Shown: positions 24,409 through 29,922 of the stretch, piece by piece
Layout of the letters: the number at the start of each line of letters is the position of its first letter
Numbering within the stretch: position 1 is the stretch's first letter
Assembly (NCBI GenBank): GCA_029260675.1
Contig: JAJDCV010000399.1
Location: 1 to 29,922, forward strand
DNA length: 29,922 bases
Source of the DNA: Phycisphaeraceae bacterium
GTDB lineage: Bacteria > Planctomycetota > Phycisphaerae > Phycisphaerales > Phycisphaeraceae
Reading direction: 5' to 3'
The notes under the pieces: generated by a model
The model's database searches: none
What the model was told of the DNA's origin: nothing
The model's input: the letters and a program-made list of their open reading frames with translations, nothing else
Made by a program: the position numbers and the translations under genes

Positions 24409-24424
24409 CGTTCCACGTGGAACG
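24409..24424. promoter_or_regulatory. parS site 1
   Basis: CGTTCCACGTGGAACG is a perfect 16-bp palindrome whose core GTTCCACGTGGAAC is a well-known variant of bacterial parS (consensus TGTTTCACGTGAAACA). It lies 185 bp upstream of the parB start codon. Confidence 0.9.
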
Positions 24425-24482
24425 ACCACCGCCAGATGCCGATCGATCGGACCCACTATTCCGCCCGCACCCGTTCCAGCAG

Positions 24483-24496
24483 GTTCCACGTGGAAC
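24483..24496. promoter_or_regulatory. parS site 2
   Basis: GTTCCACGTGGAAC is an exact copy of the 14-bp core of the first site, with centres 73 bp apart. A paired arrangement in the parB upstream region favours true parS function over chance. Confidence 0.88.
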
Positions 24497-24761
24497 AAGC
24501 CTTTCCATCTACAACCCACACCAAGCGGAGCCTAAGAACCTCAACCGCCAAGGCATCGAAACCACCAATGAACAATGTTCATCTATTCATTCAAACCCCC
24601 AAGCAGTCAATATTTCCGTGATAATACTACCCATATATCTTGTATTACTTTGATACTTATACGTTTATTAATTTATCGGGTGTGTCGATTTATAGGACCC
24701 TGGAAATTCCCGTATGAGGTGGCCTCCATCTTCACCCGATAGGTTGTACAAGGCCCAAACC
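24497..24761. other. AT-rich intergenic region between parS sites and histidine kinase
   Basis: No supported gene. The part from about 24590 to 24695 is clearly more AT-rich than the rest of the window (TATTTCC, TTATTAATTTATC, TTTATAGG) and probably contains the kinase promoter. I saw no good DnaA boxes, so there is no positive evidence for a replication origin here. Confidence 0.4.
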
Positions 24762-25571
24762 ATGCACGACCCTCTCCGAAACGATCCCATGAAACTGGCT
24801 CATACCCAGGAGTTGTTAGGTCGGCTGGGGATACTCGAAGAGCAGTTCAGCCAGGCCCAAGAGGGGCTCGAGCACATCCAACGCCTTGCCACCCTGGGGA
24901 CGCTGTCAGCCATGGTCGCCCACGAGCTGAATAACATCCTGACGCCTTTGATCGGGTACACCCAACTGGCGTTGGCGAATCCGGACAATCCCGAACTGAG
25001 TCATAAAGCCTTACAAAAAACCCTGGCGGGGGCCCAGCGCGCAGCACACATCTCGTCATCACTGCTTGGCTTTTCCCGTGAAGGCGCCAGCCCATCGCGC
25101 GCCCATCTAGAGCAGGCTGTCGACTCGGCACTTGGTTGCCTTGCCCGAAGTCTCGAAAGCGACGCGATCCAACTGGTCCGTGACTTTGAAGATGTTGAAG
25201 TCGCGATGCCACAGATCGGCTTGGAGCAGGTGCTGCTAAACCTGATCCTGAACGCAAAAAAAGCGATGGCATCGGGCGGCGGAAAGCTGAAAATAAGTGC
25301 CCGATCTGTAGATAATACCGTTCGTATCGATCTGTCAGATACGGGTGGGGGGGTTCCGCCGCAGATCGCAGAACATCTGTTTGAGCCCTTTAGCACACAC
25401 GACCCGACACCCGGACGTCAAGATCAGAAGGGTGCCGGGCTCGGCCTAAGCATCTGCCGAACCCTTATCAACAACGCCGGTGGCCAGGTCAGCTACACCA
25501 GCGAACCCGGCAAAGGTACCACATTCCATCTACGCATCCCCCAAGCCAAACCGCTGCGCCAGTCCGTCTGA
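24762..25571 (+). CDS. cytoplasmic sensor histidine kinase
   Basis: A 269-residue kinase if started at ATG 24762, which has AAGG 8 nt upstream; ATG 24714 would add 16 residues of unusual composition. There is no membrane segment and no clear sensor domain, only a short coiled-coil stretch (LLGRLGILEEQFSQAQEGLEHIQ). The H-box VAHELNNILTPLIGY gives the phosphorylated His (about residue 54). N-box VLLNLILNAKKAM, G1 SDTGGGVP, F-box FEPFSTHD and G2 GAGLGLSICRTL follow in order, so the enzyme looks active. The HELNNILTPL form resembles the NtrB/PAS-kinase group. No response regulator is adjacent, so its partner and signal are unknown. Confidence 0.9.
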   Translation: MHDPLRNDPMKLAHTQELLGRLGILEEQFSQAQEGLEHIQRLATLGTLSAMVAHELNNILTPLIGYTQLALANPDNPELSHKALQKTLAGAQRAAHISSSLLGFSREGASPSRAHLEQAVDSALGCLARSLESDAIQLVRDFEDVEVAMPQIGLEQVLLNLILNAKKAMASGGGKLKISARSVDNTVRIDLSDTGGGVPPQIAEHLFEPFSTHDPTPGRQDQKGAGLGLSICRTLINNAGGQVSYTSEPGKGTTFHLRIPQAKPLRQSV

Positions 25572-25645
25572 AACACGAACGGCTTGCCCGGCGCGACCGC
25601 CTGCACATCCCCGGCCCGCTGCAAAATAAGTCAACAAAAGTCCTG

Positions 25646-25679
25646 GTAAACCTATACCCAAAGTAAACCTATACCCAAA
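25646..25679. repeat. tandem 17-bp direct repeat
   Basis: GTAAACCTATACCCAAA occurs twice head to tail with no mismatch (25646-25662 and 25663-25679). A later TGGGTAT can pair with either ATACCCA. It may be a regulator binding site or a simple duplication. Confidence 0.8.
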
Positions 25680-25800
25680 TGCACAACCCGTGGGTATCCT
25701 GTCGTTATCCAGTCTAACGCCAAGGAGACTCTCCCTACAATCCTGCCTGACAGCCAGTAAACGAGCCCTCAAAGATTTTTTAAAGAAAATACGAGCAGGG

Positions 25801-25842
25801 GTGGGGAATTGTGTTGAGGAGTGAGGCCAAGTGGGTTATCAT
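25801..25842 (+). promoter_or_regulatory. mraZ: mraZ promoter with four GTG boxes (MraZ operator)
   Basis: GTGGGG (25801), GTGTTG (25811), GTGAGG (25821) and GTGGGT (25831) repeat with an exact 10-bp period, as in known MraZ operators. TTGAGG (25814-25819), a 17-bp spacer and TATCAT (25837-25842) form a promoter whose -35 and spacer are covered by the last three boxes. Autorepression by MraZ is the natural reading. Confidence 0.75.
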
Positions 25843-25868
25843 CCCCTCGTCCTTGAGCGAGTCCCACT

Positions 25869-26339
25869 TTGGTATTTACTGGAACCTATGACCACACGAT
25901 CGACACGAAGAACCGTCTTGCGATCCCAGCCGAAGTCCGAACGCGGATTAAACGTTCGGCCGGCATGGATGACGACGGGTCGGTCTTCCTCTATGTAACG
26001 CTCGCCAAGGACGGGACGCTGTGCCTCTACACGGAGAAAGGCTATGAACAGCGGGCGGATGAGTTGGATCATTCCGAGATGGACCCCGATGAGCTGCTCG
26101 AATACGAGCGCATCTTCTATTCGCTGTCCAAATCGGTGGAGTTCGATAAGCAAGGACGTGTCACGCTCCCGAGCAACCTGCTGGAACGCGCGGGACTGGG
26201 TTCGGAAGTTGTCCTGATCGGTGTCAAAGACCACCTGGAGGTCCGCGACCGCAAGGCATGGTACGGGCACCTGGAACGCAAACTCAAAGATCAGCCCGAC
26301 ATCCTGATGAACCCCCGGCTGGCTATGCGACGCCGGTAA
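25869..26339 (+). CDS. mraZ: transcriptional regulator MraZ
   Basis: MraZ is the repressor normally found at the head of the dcw (division and cell wall) cluster. The 156-residue product starts at a TTG (VFTGTYDHTIDTKNRLAIP follows the initiator), which matches the usual FxGxYxHTLDxKGRLxIP start, so the rare start codon is well supported. It contains the two SpoVT/AbrB-like DNA-binding repeats, the first at about 3-50 and the second at about 85-130 (SVEFDKQGRVTLPSNLLERAG). Upstream are the expected GTG boxes. The usual next gene, rsmH, does not follow; instead there is 1 kb without a clear gene, and murE/murF/mraY lie about 22 kb away. Confidence 0.93.
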   Translation: MVFTGTYDHTIDTKNRLAIPAEVRTRIKRSAGMDDDGSVFLYVTLAKDGTLCLYTEKGYEQRADELDHSEMDPDELLEYERIFYSLSKSVEFDKQGRVTLPSNLLERAGLGSEVVLIGVKDHLEVRDRKAWYGHLERKLKDQPDILMNPRLAMRRR

Positions 26340-26908
26340 AACATACGGAAGGATCCGAACGCACTCATCAACGACAGGGGACCCAAAATAAAATGAAACA
26401 CCCGCCCGGGGTGAAAGTCGATCAGGCCGATCAACACACCCTCGGGCAACAAGCAGCGGCGAATCCCCCACGACGAATATGGATTTGCCCCAGCACCAGC
26501 GGAGGTCAATGAACGGATTCAGTCCGTCCAACATGACCGGCTACTCAGCCCGCAAGATTCAAGGACGGATCAGCGCGGATAACTGGGATTGTCAGACGCA
26601 TCAGTGATCGGTTGCTACGCTACCGCGCACAGAACCTGACGAACGCCGGCCACGAAGGCGGACACCTTCGCTGCTTGTAAAAACCGTCGACCGCCTTGGC
26701 GGGCTCCCACACCCGCGCCCTTCCTGGACAAGACCGGTCGACACGCCGCCGAGTATGCATGGGCTCACGGGACAACCGGAATTATTTCCGCCTGACCCGA
26801 ACCCGCCCCCGCACCCCGGCGTATAGACAGGTGGATGAAACATGCGGGCACGCAAGACCCCGCATCGAGTTGGTGCCCACCCGACTCAAACACTGCATCC
26901 TCCTCCTA

Positions 26909-26949
26909 CCACGCCCCCCGGGTCAACGACCCGAGGCGCGTGGTTTTTT
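26909..26949 (+). terminator. strong intrinsic terminator
   Basis: CCACGC pairs with GCGTGG and CGGGTC with GACCCG around an AAC loop, with extra C-G pairs between the two stems, followed directly by TTTTTT (26944-26949). It ends a plus-strand transcript coming from mraZ or from an RNA gene in the 570 bp between. Confidence 0.85.
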
Positions 26950-27069
26950 CTTACCCCCAGCTATTGAAACAGTGGGGGGGGTAGGGGGCACACAACCCCG
27001 ATCAACCAAAACCCGCCCGGTACAGACCCACCTGACCTGGAAACATAACCCTGGGATTCACTCATCCAA

Positions 27070-27208
27070 GGCCCACAAATGCACCGCTTCGGTGCTTCAG
27101 TGGGGTCTGCGGCAGGATTTATGAAAGGCTCGGTAGACTTTCAATATAGCTGCCACCGCGTCGTTAGATCGGATTCAGGGATTAACTGTTCATCCCGAAC
27201 AGATTTTT
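27070..27208 (+). ncRNA. candidate structured RNA of unknown type
   Basis: Three structures follow one another. (a) CCCAC (27072-27076)/GTGGG (27100-27104) encloses a 6-bp GCACCG-CTT-CGGTGC hairpin (27081-27095). (b) GGCAG (27111-27115)/CTGCC (27150-27154) encloses TGAAAG (27122-27127)/CTTTCA (27138-27143). (c) The CTGTTC-ATCCC-GAACAG hairpin (27186-27202) is followed by ATTTTT. The ordered nested stems with a terminator at the end are typical of a small RNA or riboswitch-like leader. I cannot match it to a known class, and no promoter was clearly found. Confidence 0.35.
27186..27208 (+). terminator. intrinsic terminator-like hairpin
   Basis: A 6-bp CTGTTC/GAACAG stem with loop ATCCC is followed by A and five T. 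It lies 133 bp upstream of the dockerin/PEP-CTERM gene and closes the candidate structured RNA. Confidence 0.55.
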
Positions 27209-27340
27209 CTTGTCAGGGCCCGTGAAAATCCTCATAATACGGGGTGGTTTGTGAGCCGTTGGTGGGGACCATATCCACGGCTAACGTATTGACACGCGCT
27301 CCCGGATCGGATCCACGTTCACCTTGGGAGGGAAGAAACC

Positions 27341-28183
27341 ATGCAGAGAATACGCCTTTACATCGATCGGGCATCGTGGTTATGCGCGATGGGGTCGGCC
27401 CTGGCCGTAACGATCGCCGCCACACCCGTGCCAATACTTGCAAACGCCGTCATCGGCACCTACGCCCAGCCCAACGTCCTCGTCGCCGACGGCAACACCG
27501 TCTACACCGCATGGGTCTTCGCAGATAACACCGGACTCAACGGCGACCTCACCTGGGGCACCCAACACGACTTCTTCCTACCACCCTACGCCACACTCAT
27601 CCCAGGTGGCCTGGGCACCGCCTTCGGAAAGCCCGACCCCGGCCGCGACTTCTTCTCAGGCAACCCCATGGTCTTCGAGTTCTTCTCCCCGCCTGGCACC
27701 GTCACAGGCAGGCTCGTCAACCAGGCAGACCAGGTCTCAAACCACGCCGGTGACCTGCAGTTCTTCCGATTCACCATCAACACAAACGCACCCATCGGAC
27801 AAGGCAACTTCGACCTCGGCCCAAGCACCGCCCTGACAGACACCGCCTCAATCCCTCAGCCCTTCACCAAACAGAACGTCCCCTTCACCATCACATCACT
27901 CGCAGGCGATCTCAATACCGACGGCTTCGTCGGCATCGATGACCTCAACACCGTCCTCGGCAACTGGAACGCAACCGCCGCCTTCCCCAACTTCCCCCCC
28001 GGCGACGTCAACGGCGACCGCTTCGTCGGCATCGACGACCTCAACTGGGTCCTGGGCAACTGGAACGCGGGCTCACCGCCTCCTCCAATTATCAACGTCC
28101 CCGAACCCGCCACCACAACCCTCTTCATCACCGCGTGCATCACAACGCTTCGCCGCTCGAAGGCATCCCCAACCCATAGGTAG
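27341..28183 (+). CDS. secreted protein with paired dockerin motifs and PEP-CTERM tail
   Basis: ATG 27341 has GGGAGGG 8 nt upstream. The 280-residue product has a signal peptide (basic start, ALAVTIAATPVPILANA), then a beta-rich body of about 150 residues without a recognised catalytic motif. Next come two calcium-loop repeats typical of dockerin type I (AGDLNTDGFVGIDDLNTVLGNW and PGDVNGDRFVGIDDLNWVLGNW, at about 190-245). The C terminus carries VPEPATTTLF, a hydrophobic stretch and a basic RRSK end, which is a PEP-CTERM sorting signal for exosortase. It is presumably exported and processed at the envelope. The dockerins may bind cohesin-bearing partners, but none is in this window. The gene stands alone with its own ribosome-binding site. 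Confidence 0.9.
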   Translation: MQRIRLYIDRASWLCAMGSALAVTIAATPVPILANAVIGTYAQPNVLVADGNTVYTAWVFADNTGLNGDLTWGTQHDFFLPPYATLIPGGLGTAFGKPDPGRDFFSGNPMVFEFFSPPGTVTGRLVNQADQVSNHAGDLQFFRFTINTNAPIGQGNFDLGPSTALTDTASIPQPFTKQNVPFTITSLAGDLNTDGFVGIDDLNTVLGNWNATAAFPNFPPGDVNGDRFVGIDDLNWVLGNWNAGSPPPPIINVPEPATTTLFITACITTLRRSKASPTHR

Positions 28184-28202
28184 AACACGGTTCGTCACCG
28201 CC

Positions 28203-28218
28203 GCGGATATATATCCGC
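28203..28218. repeat. perfect 16-bp palindrome
   Basis: GCGGATATATATCCGC is fully self-complementary. It lies in the convergent gap 19 bp after the stop codon of the dockerin gene and may assist transcription stop. It has no T-run. Confidence 0.6.
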
Positions 28219-28256
28219 AGACACCGCATATTCATGCCGTGCCATGACCAGGCGAA

Positions 28257-28279
28257 GCCCACGTTCTTTGAACGTGGGC
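28257..28279. terminator. hairpin terminator between convergent genes (repeat copy 2)
   Basis: This is the same 23 bases as at 21938-21960, again between two convergent genes (dockerin protein and radical SAM protein). Neither flank has a good T-run, so it may act with other factors or as an RNA end-protecting stem. Confidence 0.65.
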
Positions 28280-28331
28280 ACGGTGCCACGGATCAACGCA
28301 TAGCCATGATGTGGGATGGGTATGACGTGCT

Positions 28332-29807
28332 CTATCCGTCATCTGTACCGATCGACACCAAAGACTTACTCATGGCTGTAGCGCTACAATATCCCAGCGG
28401 CCCTGCGGTAACTGGCAGCATCGGAAGGCTCTGCCAGATACCCCGCAACGGCCGTTGTGTCACATCGCCGATTTGATGCGTCGAAAACGTACACAGCCTC
28501 ACGCTCCCGCTCGCACCGATCACCAGGCTGGTACGTCCACACGAGCAATCGCCCGGCGTGGCGATCGTGATCTCCGGATGATCCTCACGCAGCCCCTGAA
28601 CCCGCTCTTCAAGCACCCGCTTGCCAGACACCGATAGCGGATCGAATGACGATTGGCCCCCATAGATACCGGTCTTCTTGAAGATGCTGATATAGCACTC
28701 CGTAACCCCCAGCGATTCCATAAATGAATACAGGCTGTCCACCTGGTGAAGATTCTGCTCATGGACCGTCAATACCATCCCCACCCGGGGGATACCCAGC
28801 GCGCGAGATTCCTTCACCGCCTCAGCCGCAAGTTTGAAGCTACCCTCCCCGCGAGAACGCTCGTGCATCTCCGCAGACAAGCCGTCAAAACTAAATTCGA
28901 TCTGATTGATGCCAGCCTCTTGTAAAGACCGCAGCGAGCGGTGCGAACTACGTTGCCCATTCGAAATGGTCTTCACATACACGCCCGCCTCGCGCAGCCT
29001 GCGGACATGTTTCGGCAAATCACGACGCAACGTAGGCTCGCCCCCGAGCAAGCAGACATAGGGCACGCCAAATTCGAGGATGCTGTCGACGGTTTTCTCG
29101 GCCTTATCCAGCGACATGCCGCGGTCAGCAAACTCATCGAGGTAGCAGATATTGCAACGCAGGTCACACTTCTTGGTGATCTCCCACAAACAGTACCAGG
29201 GCACCGCACTCCGCGGGATCCGTGCCTGGACCGTCGGCGGATGCAGCTCGGTCTGATCACGGCAACCCTCGTGGACCGGCTCCCACTTAATCTCCCGCGT
29301 ACTTAAAAAACCAAGCTTCTTTAGCCGGCCAATAAGCGGTACCACACAGTCATAACCAAACTCCATCACAGCACGTTCCCGTATCGTCCGCACCGCCACG
29401 CCCGTCTCGATCAGACGCCAGCAAAGAGAACCATATGGATTAAGCGCAAGGATCGGATTCGTAGCCGACATCGCCTCGGTATTAAATAGAACGATCAGGT
29501 CAGACGATTCCCTCACAACTTTCAGACTACGCTTTTTAATCTGCGGGCGCTCGCTGTCGTAGATATTTTCGCTGACAGGCAATACCGGATCATCCCACCG
29601 GATAAACCTTCCCCGAAGAAGTGATGCCTGCACATCAACATCTGAAAATCCCTCTTCTGATGTCGTTTGAAAATCCAACCACTCACGAGCCGTGCCCCCA
29701 TAAAGCGTCTCCACGCGCCCGTTATCGTGACGCCGAAGCAGGACCGCCTCCTGGTGTGGGTCATAGACAACCACAACGCCACGATTCTTTACGAGCCGAC
29801 TAACCAT
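28332..29807 (-). CDS. PqqD-like domain / radical SAM fusion protein
   Basis: The product is 491 residues from ATG 29807, which is preceded by GGGGGG; ATG 29819 and the frame start at 29864 are alternatives. Residues about 115-180 (NPILALNPYGSLCWRLI through LIGRLKKLGFL) resemble the PqqD peptide-recognition domain. The radical SAM core follows with the cluster motif CDLRCNIC (preceded by WEITKK), the GGEPTLR loop and a TIM-barrel pattern. The C-terminal part has CSCG, GSVRLC and a final Cys (GYC), enough for one auxiliary iron-sulfur cluster but not a full SPASM domain. Such fusions often modify ribosomally made peptides. No precursor peptide gene was found nearby, so the substrate is unknown. 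The first 100 residues match nothing I know. Confidence 0.85.
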   Translation of the reverse strand: MVSRLVKNRGVVVVYDPHQEAVLLRRHDNGRVETLYGGTAREWLDFQTTSEEGFSDVDVQASLLRGRFIRWDDPVLPVSENIYDSERPQIKKRSLKVVRESSDLIVLFNTEAMSATNPILALNPYGSLCWRLIETGVAVRTIRERAVMEFGYDCVVPLIGRLKKLGFLSTREIKWEPVHEGCRDQTELHPPTVQARIPRSAVPWYCLWEITKKCDLRCNICYLDEFADRGMSLDKAEKTVDSILEFGVPYVCLLGGEPTLRRDLPKHVRRLREAGVYVKTISNGQRSSHRSLRSLQEAGINQIEFSFDGLSAEMHERSRGEGSFKLAAEAVKESRALGIPRVGMVLTVHEQNLHQVDSLYSFMESLGVTECYISIFKKTGIYGGQSSFDPLSVSGKRVLEERVQGLREDHPEITIATPGDCSCGRTSLVIGASGSVRLCTFSTHQIGDVTQRPLRGIWQSLPMLPVTAGPLGYCSATAMSKSLVSIGTDDG

Positions 29808-29922
29808 GATGCCCCCCATCGAATAGCGTAATGCCCGGTTCCACCACCAGGCTATATGAGTCACAGTATAAAGACTTTACAAGCCGATTACACGCATAAT
29901 TTTTATGTCTGCAAGATTAAAC

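Larger units (their letters stand above)
25572..25868. other. intergenic region upstream of mraZ
   Basis: There is no gene in these 297 bp. The region holds a tandem repeat (25646-25679), an ATACCCA/TGGGTAT inverted repeat beside it, and the mraZ promoter with its repeated GTG boxes (25801-25842). Confidence 0.5.
26340..27340. other. 1-kb region without a convincing protein gene, rich in hairpins
   Basis: Frames here are short or cross the terminator and show no family motif. The best small candidate is a 32-codon frame at 26509-26607 preceded by GGAGG only 3 nt upstream. Visible structures are CCCG/GGGTG pairing at 26405-26446, CGAAGG/CCTTCG at 26653-26670, and a perfect 8-bp GTCGACCG/CGGTCGAC pair (26686-26742) enclosing a GCGGG/CCCGC stem. 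A strong terminator lies at 26909-26949, a structured segment at 27070-27154 and a second terminator-like hairpin at 27186-27208. The first half may be the long 3' UTR of mraZ or contain a separate RNA. Confidence 0.5.

Noticed and set aside
24270..24653. A 127-codon plus-strand frame upstream of the histidine kinase.
   Set aside because: It runs over parB's start and both parS palindromes, has no recognisable motif, and its composition is Pro/Thr/His-rich as expected for a non-coding frame.
24590..24700. AT-rich stretch near parS as a possible replication origin.
   Set aside because: No convincing DnaA boxes (TTATNCACA) were found, and the AT-richness is explained equally well by promoters.
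26340..26950. RNase P RNA or tmRNA gene after mraZ.
   Set aside because: The conserved RNase P sequences (GGAAAGTCC, ACAGAA) and the tmRNA ends are not present; only GTGAAAGTC, a superficial resemblance, occurs.
26696..27124. A 142-codon frame in the gap after mraZ.
   Set aside because: It reads straight through the strong terminator at 26909-26949, and its sequence is Arg/Pro/Thr-rich without domain character.
1..29922. CRISPR arrays, rRNA, tRNA genes and insertion sequences.
   Set aside because: No regularly spaced repeats, no cloverleaf-like sequence with a GGTTC arm, and no transposase motif were seen on either strand by eye.

Overview
The window looks like a piece of a Planctomycetota chromosome, most likely class Phycisphaerae. 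This is inferred from gene content, with no taxonomic search. The clues are a high-GC genome, type IV-like prepilins including one of the large planctomycete H-X9-DG type, a secreted protein with paired dockerin motifs and a PEP-CTERM tail, an mDAP-type murE, and a futalosine-pathway mqnD.

Layout. (1) 1-4320: the tail of an upstream gene, then murE, murF and mraY. This is the peptidoglycan precursor part of a dcw cluster, tightly packed with ATGA stop/start overlaps. (2) 4438-4893: a pseudopilin on the minus strand. (3) 5253-10882: a compact cassette that looks foreign or domesticated. It has a leftward XRE/S24 (CI/LexA-like) repressor and, divergent from it, a rightward operon. The operon encodes a small two-helix-turn-helix protein, an ABC-type ATPase, a GNAT acetyltransferase, a ParB/Srx-domain protein, a small-terminase-like protein and a complete terminase large subunit. 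No capsid, portal, tail, integrase or lysis gene is present. Two matching palindromes (TTCA-N8-TGAA) sit at the divergent promoter and in front of the ATPase gene and are probable operators. (4) 10925-14034, all minus strand: an FHA-domain protein, a peptidoglycan amidase, mqnD and a lipoprotein. (5) 14381-21877, all plus strand: a chemotaxis-type operon cheW-cheR-cheA-cheX-cheY-fapA-like-cheB, closed by a strong hairpin. (6) 22002-24224, minus strand: an H-X9-DG prepilin and a chromosomal-type parB, with two parS sites directly upstream of parB but no parA. (7) 24762-26339, plus strand: a cytoplasmic histidine kinase and a displaced mraZ with four GTG repeats of 10-nt period in its promoter. 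(8) 26340-27340: a 1-kb stretch without a convincing protein gene but rich in hairpins and with two intrinsic-terminator-like structures, so a candidate non-coding RNA region. (9) 27341-28183: a dockerin/PEP-CTERM secreted protein, convergent with (10) a PqqD-like/radical SAM protein on the minus strand.

How the parts work together. murE, murF and mraY carry out consecutive cytoplasmic and membrane steps of lipid I synthesis. mraZ, the usual regulator of that cluster, lies about 22 kb away in the same orientation, so the dcw cluster appears broken up. The chemotaxis operon encodes the kinase, adaptor, methyltransferase, methylesterase, regulator and a CheX-type phosphatase, but no receptor. 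The most unusual unit is the terminase/ATPase/GNAT/ParB cassette under an S24 repressor: it has the control logic and DNA-packaging motor of a phage without any structural genes.
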